A stretch of DNA of 44,316 nt from a virus, in the IMG/VR virus record IMGVR_UViG_3300006621_000010, positions 1 through 44,316 of that record, one strand, 5' to 3'. The notes below the pieces were generated by a model. That model had not been told where the DNA came from. It saw only the letters and a list, made by a program, of their open reading frames with translations, and ran no database searches. The position numbers and the translations under genes are program-made. Positions within the stretch are counted from its first letter, which is position 1, and each line of letters opens with the position of its first letter. This document shows positions 1 through 9,324 of the stretch, one piece after another.

Positions 1-47
1 GCGCATTCAGCCTCATGCTTTTCTAAAGCTGCCTGTGGATCTATCAT
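1..47 (-). CDS. Small membrane protein, N-terminal part (gene crosses the window ends)
   Basis: This is the first 16 residues (MIDPQAALEKHEAECA) of a protein whose reading frame continues without a break at position 44316 and stops at 44187. The joined protein has 58 residues. The start overlaps the stop of the upstream gene as ATGA (44-47), the usual coupling in this genome. The soluble N-terminus is followed, in the other piece, by one hydrophobic segment. Short proteins beginning with a similar EKHEAECA-type stretch are common beside holin and lysis genes in marine phages, but the function is unknown. The in-frame join is the main evidence that the window is a closed circle. Confidence 0.85.
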   Translation of the reverse strand, partial: MIDPQAALEKHEAEC

Positions 48-370
48 TTCGGAAACTCAGATTTAACGGCTAACCGTTGTGTCTGAATGTCCGCGATGTC
101 ATCAGATGTAAGACCATCTGTTTCCACTAGCTTTTCCCACATAGCAACAATAAGCTGATCTGTAGAAGGGTAACGCTCTATTCGAGACATGTTTCGGGTA
201 TCTATTGTAGCTTGTGCTTCAATCTTTGCCCATTCAGTTTCCAACTGTTCTTGGGTAGGCTTATCGCCCTCATCGTTCCACACGATACCTTCGTATGTTT
301 CATCCATGCATCCATATTGTTTGCCCGCACAGAGACTGTGCATAGCTAGGTCATATTTTACTGTACTCAT
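44..370 (-). CDS. Tail fibre-associated hypothetical protein
   Basis: The protein has 108 residues. The ATG at 370 is preferred over a GTG at 373 because AAGGAG lies six bases before the ATG. The C-terminal half contains RYPSTDQLIVAMWEKLVETD, resembling the YPS-x-DQL-x-x-x-W motif of small proteins encoded just after phage tail fibre genes, some of them fibre assembly or attachment proteins. It follows three fibre-like genes and its stop overlaps the next start as ATGA. A role in fibre maturation is inferred from position and this motif only. Confidence 0.75.
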   Translation of the reverse strand: MSTVKYDLAMHSLCAGKQYGCMDETYEGIVWNDEGDKPTQEQLETEWAKIEAQATIDTRNMSRIERYPSTDQLIVAMWEKLVETDGLTSDDIADIQTQRLAVKSEFPK

Positions 371-380
371 CACAGTCTCC

Positions 381-1208
381 TTATGTCAGTGTTATGTATT
401 CTTCCATAATCCAATATGGATACGCATTATTACCTACGCCAGCTTGGGTATAATTTGTCCAAGTGGTGGCATGAAACATGCCTTTGTAGTTAGCATTGTT
501 GTGAGCAGCCGAAAGTATTCCAATACGCTTTGCGTCTGTTCCCCACGTTTGGTTATAATTTCGTTTTACTTCCAACTCATAATGCGCCCAAGTGTTCTGG
601 TATGTAGTCGAGTGGTTCGAGTGTTGGAAACGCTCTTGTTGGTATATCAGTCCAGTTCCATCTGTGTTTGAAATACCAATATTCAATTCACAAATTAGAT
701 CTGAAGCCAGTGCGCGTCTTGCGTGAAAGCCAACTATAAACTTTAAGCGTGAGGTTGAGTAAAGCGGTGTGAAGTTATAATACAATCCTGGTACCCAAGC
801 CATAGTTATACTGTTAGTCCATGCTCCACCTCTGTATTGTTCATAGGAACGCTGAACCAATACCTCAGTTCCTGATGGAACGGACACACCATACTCTAAT
901 CCGTTACCGGCAGAATTTACTTTTAGAACTTGTCCGGCAGAACCTAAACTTAGGCGTTCTAATCCCGATGCCCCTTTAACTAAAAGGTCACCTTGTGTGG
1001 TCATAGTGGATGCAGGGTCGCCCCCTAGTGCCATTAGATCCCACGCTGGATGAGGTGTCTGTGGTGCAGAAGCAGTTATGCTGTTAGTTGCTACCCAAGC
1101 AGAACCACCGTACTCCACAACGTCATCTTTAACATAAGACGCAGTGACATCGTATGTACCGCGCCAGTTAAATTTGATCTTACCTAGATCAATAGTTGTT
1201 TGTGTCAT
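381..1208 (-). CDS. Tail fibre / receptor-binding-like protein 3
   Basis: The protein has 275 residues. It begins with a module (about residues 6-45: DLGKIKFNWRGTYD then KDDVVEYGGSAW) shared with the two genes upstream, followed by a short fibre-like segment (GDLLVKGASG, GSAGQVLKVN) and a unique C-terminal domain rich in Tyr, Trp and Asn, as in receptor-binding heads. The start overlaps the previous gene by four bases and has GAGG upstream. The shared N-terminus probably anchors the protein to the tail or to another fibre, and the variable C-terminus would contact the host surface. Both roles are inferred from architecture and position after the T7-type fibre gene. Confidence 0.7.
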   Translation of the reverse strand: MTQTTIDLGKIKFNWRGTYDVTASYVKDDVVEYGGSAWVATNSITASAPQTPHPAWDLMALGGDPASTMTTQGDLLVKGASGLERLSLGSAGQVLKVNSAGNGLEYGVSVPSGTEVLVQRSYEQYRGGAWTNSITMAWVPGLYYNFTPLYSTSRLKFIVGFHARRALASDLICELNIGISNTDGTGLIYQQERFQHSNHSTTYQNTWAHYELEVKRNYNQTWGTDAKRIGILSAAHNNANYKGMFHATTWTNYTQAGVGNNAYPYWIMEEYITLT

Positions 1209-3289
1209 AGCAACACCTCTTCAATAGTCCAGTTAGCTGTACCTTTTCGACCGTAAAGCTGATTGTTATAACCGTATGTCCACCCATTATAGATGTAACC
1301 AGTGTTATTCAGTATTTTAAATTGAACCTTATACTGATAGGTGTAGCCCGGAGTCACCGCTTGATCTACAAACGGTAACACAACATTCTCACCCTGATAG
1401 ACATAGGTTGCGGCGTTGGTTGTGTACGCATAAACACCGAAATGGACATCGTTTCGTGAAGTTGCAGCAGTATATGATTCAACAAGGCCTGGGGCTGTTT
1501 CCCAACTTCCCCAAGTTTGTCCACCGTCTGAAGATGCACGGCGCATAATACGCCCGCCTTGGTGTCTAGAAGTGTGATCCCAACCAACGTGCATTCTAAT
1601 CATATGCTTTAAACCTACGGTTGCTCCAGTGTCAGCCTTTAGGGTTATTTGTGGTCTGAAGAATTCACCTTGATCCCAAGCCCCACCTGGTTCCTGAATC
1701 GTAGTAAGCTGTCTATTATCCCAAGTAGCTGCGGTATAGCCGGTTGGCGTATAGACATGGAGATATCCATCATACCAAACATTGTTTGACATCAATGAAC
1801 CCTGATTTACATAACTTATCCGTAATTCGTTCACATTTACGATCTGGATAACAGAACTTGCAGTTGTGTATCCAATGCTTGAAGTCAGCGGATGGGCGAC
1901 CGGATTGATCTCTAGTGTTGTAAACGGACTAGTCTCAGTCATGTCATACATATAGATGGTTGGGGCAGTCGGTGGGATAGCGTAAACTATGTTTGCGCCC
2001 ACTGTACCCTCAGTACCAGTAAAGGTGATGTTATCAACGGTTGTATGCCCGAACATGCTTACTGTTCCATAAGCAGTCGTTGTTGTTGCCCCTGTATCAT
2101 CAAAAGCAACCCATAGACCACCAATACCAGTAATAGTATCAAAGGTGTCATTAACGTGTTGGTATGCTGGACGGCCATTAATCAGAAGTACTTCAGTACC
2201 ATCTGACAGAGTGTTCTGTGAAATAGTCGCTGTTATGTCTGCGTCCGCTGATACAGTTCCTGTCACCAGTACATAAGGCCAGTCTGACCCTGTGTATGTT
2301 GGTGAGAACGCTGAGTCATTTACATAAGAGTAAATAGGGCGTTGAACTGTGACCGCTGTTCCACCATTAGTCATCCCAGCAACATTTGACGTTACTGATA
2401 GATACTTATTACCATTGCTATCCTCAATATAAGAGACATGTGTATTTGTCTGATTGCCGTGGATACCATTTGGTATTGAACTGAAACGAGGTGGGTGACC
2501 AACCATAGAAGTGTCAGACACATCAAGAGTGATGGTGTCTTGCTCAAAAGGTGTATAAGATGCAACAACCTGAGTACCACCGGTTACGGTAATAGCATTG
2601 CCCATCGGATCACCGTGGATCGAACAATAATATCTCAAACCATCTGGTGCAGACTCTGGAACAGTAAAGGTTACTGTGGCGTTAGCCGTGCCTTCTGTTC
2701 CTGTTATTGTTGTACCTAAAGTATAGGCTGAACCACCATCTTCCTTAATTCGGAAAGGATGCCCAGTGTTGGTTGCATCAGATACATCAAAGATGTAGGT
2801 GCTACCGCGCACCATTGTCAGCGCAGTTGCTACAACACCATCAATAAAGAACTTATTGTTACCAGCGTCTTGAGCAACGGTAATCACATAAGTTGTTGAT
2901 GTTGGCGCAGCGTTTGCAAGATATAAATTACCTGAATTAACATTCAGATACTTTGTTTGTGATGCTGGTGCGGGAACTGTGCTTTTACTGACAATTGCTT
3001 TTGAACCGGCGCGTGTTGCGCCAAGGTCGCCTGTAAAGTCATAGTCAACAGCAAGTCTAGAATTTAGACCGCTACTATCACCAGTAATCAAATCCCCCTC
3101 AGAAGTTATGACATCAATACCCTCAAGCATGATGTTTACATTTGATGGATTCCAAGGCCCAAAGTGGTTAGCAGTAAAAAACCATATACCACCTTGATAC
3201 CTTACGACATCACGTTCTTCATATGGTGTGGCATCGCTGAAATCACCCTTCCAATCGAAGCGTAATTTGCCAAGGTCTACAACAGCCAT
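1205..3289 (-). CDS. Large tail fibre protein with cupredoxin-like domain
   Basis: The protein has 694 residues. Residues 5-40 repeat the anchor module of the neighbouring fibre genes (DLGKLRFDWKGDF, ERDVVRYQGGIW). Residues about 133-236 look like a cupredoxin (plastocyanin-type) domain with TGHPF, then YYCSIHGDPMG. His177, Cys222, His225 and Met229 match the type-1 copper ligand order. A weaker copy follows (TLDVSDTSMVGHP, near 252-267). The C-terminal third is a Tyr/Trp/Asn-rich head. The start overlaps the previous stop (TAATG) and GGAGG lies just before it. It is probably a virion fibre that binds host surface. Copper binding is inferred from residues only. Confidence 0.75.
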   Translation of the reverse strand: MAVVDLGKLRFDWKGDFSDATPYEERDVVRYQGGIWFFTANHFGPWNPSNVNIMLEGIDVITSEGDLITGDSSGLNSRLAVDYDFTGDLGATRAGSKAIVSKSTVPAPASQTKYLNVNSGNLYLANAAPTSTTYVITVAQDAGNNKFFIDGVVATALTMVRGSTYIFDVSDATNTGHPFRIKEDGGSAYTLGTTITGTEGTANATVTFTVPESAPDGLRYYCSIHGDPMGNAITVTGGTQVVASYTPFEQDTITLDVSDTSMVGHPPRFSSIPNGIHGNQTNTHVSYIEDSNGNKYLSVTSNVAGMTNGGTAVTVQRPIYSYVNDSAFSPTYTGSDWPYVLVTGTVSADADITATISQNTLSDGTEVLLINGRPAYQHVNDTFDTITGIGGLWVAFDDTGATTTTAYGTVSMFGHTTVDNITFTGTEGTVGANIVYAIPPTAPTIYMYDMTETSPFTTLEINPVAHPLTSSIGYTTASSVIQIVNVNELRISYVNQGSLMSNNVWYDGYLHVYTPTGYTAATWDNRQLTTIQEPGGAWDQGEFFRPQITLKADTGATVGLKHMIRMHVGWDHTSRHQGGRIMRRASSDGGQTWGSWETAPGLVESYTAATSRNDVHFGVYAYTTNAATYVYQGENVVLPFVDQAVTPGYTYQYKVQFKILNNTGYIYNGWTYGYNNQLYGRKGTANWTIEEVLL

Positions 3290-4107
3290 TATGTGCCTCC
3301 ATTGTAAGTGATTGAGTTAAAATCAGAATTAAGTTCTGACAGGATTATTGTACTTTGCGCGTTTTCATATGCGGCAGTAACAGTTCCGTTAGCTGTCCAA
3401 TTGCCATTATAGCAAGCTATTCTAAAGGAAATCGGGTTGAGTGTTGAAAAGGCTTGGAGCAAGGTACAAGATGAGTGGCCAGGTGTTGATGAATAGTCAA
3501 CCTCATACGCGCCGAATTGCCCGTGTCGATTTGCGCCGTATATTGACATACGCAAATTCAACCATGTTGTTCCACCATCTGTTGAGTATTGAACTCGATA
3601 ACTAGCGTTATGACTATTAGGCTCACCAAATAATTCAATCTCGCACTTTATGACGCTAGTAAATTTACGAGGGGTTATTGTGACACCGGTTGCACTCTGT
3701 CCAAAGTAGTAGAAACTTCCAGAAGTGACGACAGCGCGGACATAGTCTGTGTATGCACGTTGTTGAATTACCGGCGCAACAAGGTCTGGTGTTTGCCAAG
3801 CTGGTACATTAAGTCCACCTTGTGTAAGAACTTGGCCTTGTGCGCCAGCCCCTACATTCTGAAATGCAGAGCCATCATAATAAAAGATATCACCAGCGTT
3901 TGCTGCCACAGAGCCTAAGTCTGAGCCTAACGCCATCACTTGCCAAAACGGATTAGCGGATGTTACGGGTGTAACTCCGGTCACACTGTTGATACAAACG
4001 AATGAAGTGCCTGATTGAGATACAACATCATCTTTTTCGTAAGTGGTTGTATTATCGTAAGGGCCACGCCATGAGAATTTGATTTTTCCTAGATCGACTT
4101 CAAACAT
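3289..4107 (-). CDS. Tail fibre / receptor-binding-like protein 1
   Basis: The protein has 272 residues with the same N-terminal module as the next two genes (VDLGKIKFSWRGPYD, EKDDVVSQSGTSF), a short linker with fibre-like repeats (GDIFYYDGSAF, GAQGQVLTQGG) and a distinct C-terminal domain with beta-rich character. GAGG lies upstream of the ATG. It sits two bases after the T7-type fibre adaptor gene and overlaps the next fibre gene by one base, so the four proteins are probably made together. The specific receptor is not visible from sequence. Confidence 0.72.
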   Translation of the reverse strand: MFEVDLGKIKFSWRGPYDNTTTYEKDDVVSQSGTSFVCINSVTGVTPVTSANPFWQVMALGSDLGSVAANAGDIFYYDGSAFQNVGAGAQGQVLTQGGLNVPAWQTPDLVAPVIQQRAYTDYVRAVVTSGSFYYFGQSATGVTITPRKFTSVIKCEIELFGEPNSHNASYRVQYSTDGGTTWLNLRMSIYGANRHGQFGAYEVDYSSTPGHSSCTLLQAFSTLNPISFRIACYNGNWTANGTVTAAYENAQSTIILSELNSDFNSITYNGGT

Positions 4108-4109
4108 AA

Positions 4110-4991
4110 TTAGTACCTCACTTTCAAGTGACCATCTGTGTCGATGAGTATTTCAACATCTGACAACGCGAAGAACCAATCATTATAATCCGATGTTACA
4201 AATGTGTTGTTAGCTGTTCCGTGTGTCCACTTTAGAGAACCGTCAGCGTCAACATACAGACCCTGAAATTCAGTCTGAACGCTTGTGTTATAAGGTAGGA
4301 AAGAAGCACCATCACTAACCTTCAACGTGTCGGTCTGGGTGTCAAACCACATACGACCTTCAAGTTGAGCGGGAGCGGTTGCCCCTTGTTTATAGTAATT
4401 GTTAAACCCAGCAATCTCTGTGGCTGTACCACCAGCTGCAATCTCTTCGATGGCATCAAGTGTTCCGGCGACTAGACTGATGTCTGATATCGAATTACCA
4501 ACATCGGTAATCTGTGTAAGATTTGCGTTTACATTGTTAATCGCTGGAAGATTTGTGGATATAAACGATTTGTTTACAGCATCGTTGTTATCAATTGGGG
4601 CAGCCACATTAGTAATACGTCTATTTGCGCCTTCCCATTGATCTTGCGCGTTTTTGGCAAGCACAAGTTCTTTAACATCATTAGCTTCTTGAGCAAGGAA
4701 AAAGCCCTGCAAGCTGTCGGTATCAAGAATTTCTTCAGACAGAACTGAGCCTGTCTGGTAGTCAACCAGCCGTTCAGCCGGTGATGTCTCACGCGTTAAG
4801 ACAACGATTGCACCAAATGGTGCGGCAGTTACAAGCTGTATCTGTCCATCGTTGAGCCAGTTGAAATCTGTGGTAGCTGTACCGTTCACTGACACTTTAA
4901 CGTGAGACTTTTGAAGATAAGCAAAGTTGACATTGAAGTCGGTTTCACCCGCCGCATCTGTCACTTCGTAAACATCTCTAGCAAAAGCCAT
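4110..4991 (-). CDS. T7-type tail fibre protein (gp17 N-terminal domain)
   Basis: The 293-residue protein matches the N-terminal tail-attachment domain of T7 gp17: an opening beta domain (DFNVNFAYLQKSHVKVSVNG), the ETSPAERLVDYQTGSVL segment that parallels T7 VTSTTDRLVDFTDGSIL, and RRITNVAAPIDNNDAVN. T7 gp17 has over 550 residues and carries its own receptor tip, whereas this protein ends early with a short repeat (EGRMWFDTQTDTLKVSDG). It is therefore probably an adaptor that holds the three following fibre proteins on the tail. The ribosome site AGGAG lies just upstream, downstream of a terminator hairpin. Confidence 0.88.
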   Translation of the reverse strand: MAFARDVYEVTDAAGETDFNVNFAYLQKSHVKVSVNGTATTDFNWLNDGQIQLVTAAPFGAIVVLTRETSPAERLVDYQTGSVLSEEILDTDSLQGFFLAQEANDVKELVLAKNAQDQWEGANRRITNVAAPIDNNDAVNKSFISTNLPAINNVNANLTQITDVGNSISDISLVAGTLDAIEEIAAGGTATEIAGFNNYYKQGATAPAQLEGRMWFDTQTDTLKVSDGASFLPYNTSVQTEFQGLYVDADGSLKWTHGTANNTFVTSDYNDWFFALSDVEILIDTDGHLKVRY

Positions 4992-5002
4992 TTGTTTCTC
5001 CT

Positions 5003-5030
5003 GAAAAAGTGTGGGGGCATTTCGCCCCCT
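5003..5030 (-). terminator. Rho-independent terminator between internal virion protein and tail fibre genes
   Basis: On the minus strand GGGGGCGAAATGCCCCC forms a hairpin with a five-base loop, followed after ACAC by TTTTT. It lies in the 42-base gap between the large internal virion gene and the tail fibre gene, so it should reduce read-through into the fibre operon. Confidence 0.8.
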
Positions 5031-5033
5031 TTG

Positions 5034-8000
5034 TTAGAATTTTTCTAAAGCCACGTCTGCTATCTGTTTGTATAGCTTGAACGGCATCAGCTTTGTTGCA
5101 ACCTGACTAAATCGGTCACCGTCTCCGGCGACAGTAGCATCCTTGAGATCCAACAAGTCGTTGATAAGACCACCTGAAGGCCCTGCAAGCAGAGCCAGAC
5201 GGTTCTTTTCCATCGAGTATCGGGATGAACCCCCAAGACCAGCTTGTTGAATACCGGCTGATATGGGTGTCGATAGGAACATTAAGAACCCTGCGCGGTC
5301 TACGATGTCGTATCCCCACTGTCCTAATGATCTTTTCTTTATCTCACCACTACGTTTAAGGTCAGTTGCCGCCACAATCCCATAGCCAAGACCGGCTGCT
5401 AGAACCATTGACATAAACGCTTGCATGTCTCCGTACTGCGCCATCCGCTGGAAAGCAGGGAGCATATACTTATTGAGACTTACGAAACCGTATGTCTGGA
5501 ACTGTAGCAACATCTTTGCGTAGTTTCTGGACATCAGGAACGGCGTGTCACCTTTACCTGGTGTCATAATGGCGCGTGTTGCTACACTGTTGAGCGCGAT
5601 ATTAACGGCTTCATATGCTTGCTGACCCTCGAAACCTTCTTCGAGCCAACGACCCATATTTAACTCATACACACCTTCTGCAAGTTCTGGCTCATGTTTA
5701 GCCATCATCTTTCTGATTGCACGGATTTGATCCGCACCCAGCCCTACACTGGCCATCTCAGCGATGATCTTTTGTGAGGCTAAATTGTTGGCAGAAGCCG
5801 ACCCTAAAATGGCATCCCATCTATTCAGATGCCGGACAAAAGTGTCTTGCATAGCGACCATAGCCAGTGCTTTCATGCGCGTGTTCCACCATGACATACC
5901 AGACGTAACATTAGTCGCTTCTGATAGACCACCTAGAACACGTTCAATCGTGCTTGTTGTGTAATGTGTCTTTGTGCCGTAATCACCAACACCCGTCAGT
6001 TCCCTTGCAGATTCTGCTTGGTTCATCTTCATCACAGTACTGTTGTGTAAGATACGCTCAGAGCCAATAGCTAACAGTCTGATCTCACGATTGCTCATAC
6101 CGGACATCGTTCTGTTCCATGCTTTAAAGTTCTTAGCAGTGAACGTGCCGAAGCCTGATGTAAACGTGACGTTAGCCAGATCAGCCGTAGACGGGATCAA
6201 GAAGCCAGAACCATAACGCACATAGTTAAACTGACGTGCCATTTGCCCAGCCCATGCCAATATAGACTCTGCATTTTCAGGGAGTCCTAATACACCTAGA
6301 TGTCTAGCAAAACCAAACTCAACATGTTGGAGTGATTTACGTTGTTGACCTTCTAGCTGACGAACTCTGCGGTTCTTACCGGCTTTCTTTGCCGCATCGA
6401 TTAGAGGTCTAAAGTCATCGCGAATACCAGTTTGGATATCCTCGATCATCTGACTTATGCCCTTGTTACCGAATACATCATTCAGCGCAAAGCGTGTGGT
6501 CAGATCATCTACAGACTTACTAAGAATGGCATATAGGTCAGCATCAAGAATACCTAACTCGATAGCCCTACGGCGTTGCTCATTAGTCAGTCTGATGTGT
6601 CTGCGTTTAGTTCTTCCAGATTCAGTAACTACAAATTCACTATCGTATCCACCAAATGGGTCTTTCTTTTTGTTACCTAGCTTCAACAGTAAATCATCAA
6701 TATAGAGATGTAATGGTGCTTTAGCTTCAGTTGCTTTAGCTTTACGCTTTAGTTTCTTTAGATCACGTTTGGCTTTACGAGCGACTTTCTTCGTCTCGTT
6801 AGCTAACGCTGTCTTCAGTTTCTTCATGTCGATGAGTGACTGCTTACGCATGGTTGCTTCAGCGACAGTTTTGGTAAATGCCTCAAGTTTGAGATCCAAC
6901 GCGTCCATAGCGTCTTGTTTTGTCTTGATACGCATTTCAAGCTGGCGAATACGCTCTTGTAGTGTAGCCAATCGCCGGCTGCTTACTGGTTTCTTAGCCG
7001 CCTCTTTGACAGCCGCGTCCAGCGCATCGTCACCTGACAGTCTCAATTCGTTGTCAGCGCGTACCACTTGATCACGGGCAAAATCATTATCTGCCTTAGA
7101 TGCTCCTGTACCTTCGCCCTCAACCATCTTGAGAAGTGCTTCAGCTTCTTTGACGTTTGCGCCGCGCTGTTTTTTATTCTTAGCCACGGCTGTAGTTGTG
7201 TCATGAAACTGATTGGCGCGTATCTTCATTTCTTCTTCTGCTGCTTTTAGTTCCTCACCAGCTTTCTTACGTTCTGCTTTTAGCTTATCGACTTCAGATT
7301 TTGACCTCGCACGTTGTGCGTTCTTTTTATCCAATAGCTTCTTTAGTTCATCGAGTGACGCATTCTTAATGTCAGTCCAGTGTGTGCGTTGAGAGCGACC
7401 AGCAAGAACAGCGTCACGCTGAGTGCGAACAACAGCTTCTTCAGCCGCTGCGATCTGCGCTTCAAGTTCCGCTTCTTCTAGTGACTTCTCACCAGCATTC
7501 CACTCTTCCAACATCTCTGTCTTTTGAATACGACCTTCCTCGATGTTTAGCTTTTCGGACTTACCATTAACTGTGACTGTGACTTCCTCACGCCCTAGTT
7601 TCTCGAACTGTTCTGGTGTCAGTCCATACTCTTCGATGAAATCATCAGACGGTTTAGTGCCTAGTACTTCATGAAAGAACATACGGGCTTCATCAGTCTT
7701 GTCGCGAATGCCTTTAGAATTCCAAAGCTGTGCAACCCCATAGTCTTTACCTAAGTCCTCGAACTCATAACCTTTCTCACGCATTACATCAGCATGATGT
7801 TCATTCATTTTGTGAATGCGATCAGCCTGACGTTTTGCTGATTGAATGATAAGATTTGCGCCCTGTTCACCAAAACGCCCTACGAGGTTTGCCATCTCGT
7901 CAGGAATGATATCATCAAATAATTGTTTCATCGTAAGATCGTGAAGTTCCCATTCGTTAAGAACTTTGTCTTCAGTCAACTTCCTCTGACGCTGTCTCAT

Positions 8001-9314
8001 ACCATCAATCCCTGACAGTATATCTTTACCTAATTGTTTAGAGCGTTGACCAGCGTCCGCTAGGGTCGCTGCTGTGTCACTAAATGGCTTTCCATCAGCA
8101 AGATCGATACGCAGACTGATGTACTCATCTTTCGCCATCGCCAGAACTTCATTTTCAAAAACCTGTTGACGCACTAACTTTTTGTCTTCGACAGAATGTT
8201 TAGCGTTACCCGCTTTCATTCCTTCGGTCATAATACCGCCAATGTTAAAACTATCTTCAGTGTAATTACGCATGGTTTTTGATGGTGATGTTAGTCCAAA
8301 AACGATAGGACTAACTACTGCGCCAAGTTTCTTGGTGACAAACTCACCGCCTTTACCAATAGCTTTGATAGGTACTCTTGCCGCGCCCTGCGCTGTTACT
8401 GCGCCAGCTTTAGCAAGTTCAGTTGTCTTAGCGGCGGCCGCGCCCACGGACTGACCGACCGGTGTTTCAGCGGCTAGTTTCCATGTAGCCTCACCGTTCT
8501 TGATGATAGGCTTTAGCACCACATTGTTTGCCATCCCTGCACCAATACGACCGATGCCCATACGGACAGGGTTGCTTGGACTGAGCGGGTTGTTAGGGCC
8601 TTTGTAATACATAGGAGACGATGGATCTAACGCACGACCAAAGACACCAAAGCCACCACCGATAACTACACCACCGATGGTGTTATAGATTGACTCATCC
8701 ATTGTCCGGAGTTCTTGACGTGTGTGTAGTGCAGCTTCCTGTACGGCTGAGTAATAACCACCAGCCAATGCCCAGCTACCGATGCGTCTAACCGTGTTAG
8801 CTTTTTTAGCTAAACCAACGCCGGGAATGAGTGTAGTAATGTCAACGAACCCAGCAAGACCACCAACCAGCATACCGGCGAAGTTGCCGTTCTGTAGCTG
8901 GTCGCGATAACCTTGTGCAGTCCGTAGTCTGTCTACACGCGCTTTGAATTGTTCTTCATCATAGACATCTTCAAACAAGTAAGACTTGATGTGAAGTTCC
9001 ATATCCGCCAATGTGTCGCGGTTGTCCACAAAGTATTTGTACGGGTTGAACCCACCAGGTTTGTACTCATAGTTAAAGTAACGCTTATCAACTGGCACGA
9101 TGCCATAACGCATCATGTCACCGACCATAGTCTCTTGCATATACATCTCGTAAGACGTAGCGAAGAAGCCAAGTGATCCGGCTGACTGTTGTGTTTGGTA
9201 GTCACTACCCGACACCGCCTGACGCGCTCTCACGACCTCTCTACGGTCATAGGGTGACTCAGGTAGTTCCTGTTGGGTAAAATGACCTGAATCAGCAAAT
9301 ACTGGATCAGCCAT
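5034..9314 (-). CDS. Large internal virion protein (T7 gp16-like)
   Basis: At 1426 residues this is the largest gene, with the size and position of T7 gp16 (internal virion protein D), which is ejected to help form the DNA channel across the envelope. The N-terminal 300 residues hold Gly/Ala-rich hydrophobic stretches (GMLVGGLAGFVDITTLIPG, VVIGGGFGVFG). A Lys/Glu/Ala-rich coiled-coil region spans about 590-890, and the C-terminal 500 residues again have hydrophobic Gly/Ala segments. I see no lytic transglycosylase motif at the N-terminus, unlike T7 gp16. A lysozyme-like domain is instead in the neighbouring gene. AAGGAG precedes the ATG by seven bases. Confidence 0.82.
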   Translation of the reverse strand: MADPVFADSGHFTQQELPESPYDRREVVRARQAVSGSDYQTQQSAGSLGFFATSYEMYMQETMVGDMMRYGIVPVDKRYFNYEYKPGGFNPYKYFVDNRDTLADMELHIKSYLFEDVYDEEQFKARVDRLRTAQGYRDQLQNGNFAGMLVGGLAGFVDITTLIPGVGLAKKANTVRRIGSWALAGGYYSAVQEAALHTRQELRTMDESIYNTIGGVVIGGGFGVFGRALDPSSPMYYKGPNNPLSPSNPVRMGIGRIGAGMANNVVLKPIIKNGEATWKLAAETPVGQSVGAAAAKTTELAKAGAVTAQGAARVPIKAIGKGGEFVTKKLGAVVSPIVFGLTSPSKTMRNYTEDSFNIGGIMTEGMKAGNAKHSVEDKKLVRQQVFENEVLAMAKDEYISLRIDLADGKPFSDTAATLADAGQRSKQLGKDILSGIDGMRQRQRKLTEDKVLNEWELHDLTMKQLFDDIIPDEMANLVGRFGEQGANLIIQSAKRQADRIHKMNEHHADVMREKGYEFEDLGKDYGVAQLWNSKGIRDKTDEARMFFHEVLGTKPSDDFIEEYGLTPEQFEKLGREEVTVTVNGKSEKLNIEEGRIQKTEMLEEWNAGEKSLEEAELEAQIAAAEEAVVRTQRDAVLAGRSQRTHWTDIKNASLDELKKLLDKKNAQRARSKSEVDKLKAERKKAGEELKAAEEEMKIRANQFHDTTTAVAKNKKQRGANVKEAEALLKMVEGEGTGASKADNDFARDQVVRADNELRLSGDDALDAAVKEAAKKPVSSRRLATLQERIRQLEMRIKTKQDAMDALDLKLEAFTKTVAEATMRKQSLIDMKKLKTALANETKKVARKAKRDLKKLKRKAKATEAKAPLHLYIDDLLLKLGNKKKDPFGGYDSEFVVTESGRTKRRHIRLTNEQRRRAIELGILDADLYAILSKSVDDLTTRFALNDVFGNKGISQMIEDIQTGIRDDFRPLIDAAKKAGKNRRVRQLEGQQRKSLQHVEFGFARHLGVLGLPENAESILAWAGQMARQFNYVRYGSGFLIPSTADLANVTFTSGFGTFTAKNFKAWNRTMSGMSNREIRLLAIGSERILHNSTVMKMNQAESARELTGVGDYGTKTHYTTSTIERVLGGLSEATNVTSGMSWWNTRMKALAMVAMQDTFVRHLNRWDAILGSASANNLASQKIIAEMASVGLGADQIRAIRKMMAKHEPELAEGVYELNMGRWLEEGFEGQQAYEAVNIALNSVATRAIMTPGKGDTPFLMSRNYAKMLLQFQTYGFVSLNKYMLPAFQRMAQYGDMQAFMSMVLAAGLGYGIVAATDLKRSGEIKKRSLGQWGYDIVDRAGFLMFLSTPISAGIQQAGLGGSSRYSMEKNRLALLAGPSGGLINDLLDLKDATVAGDGDRFSQVATKLMPFKLYKQIADVALEKF

Positions 9315-9324
9315 CTAGTTCTCC

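Noticed and set aside
189-671. A 160-codon plus-strand open frame
   Set aside because: It lies antisense to two supported minus-strand genes, has no ribosome site or recognisable domain, and its composition looks like a shadow of the fibre genes.
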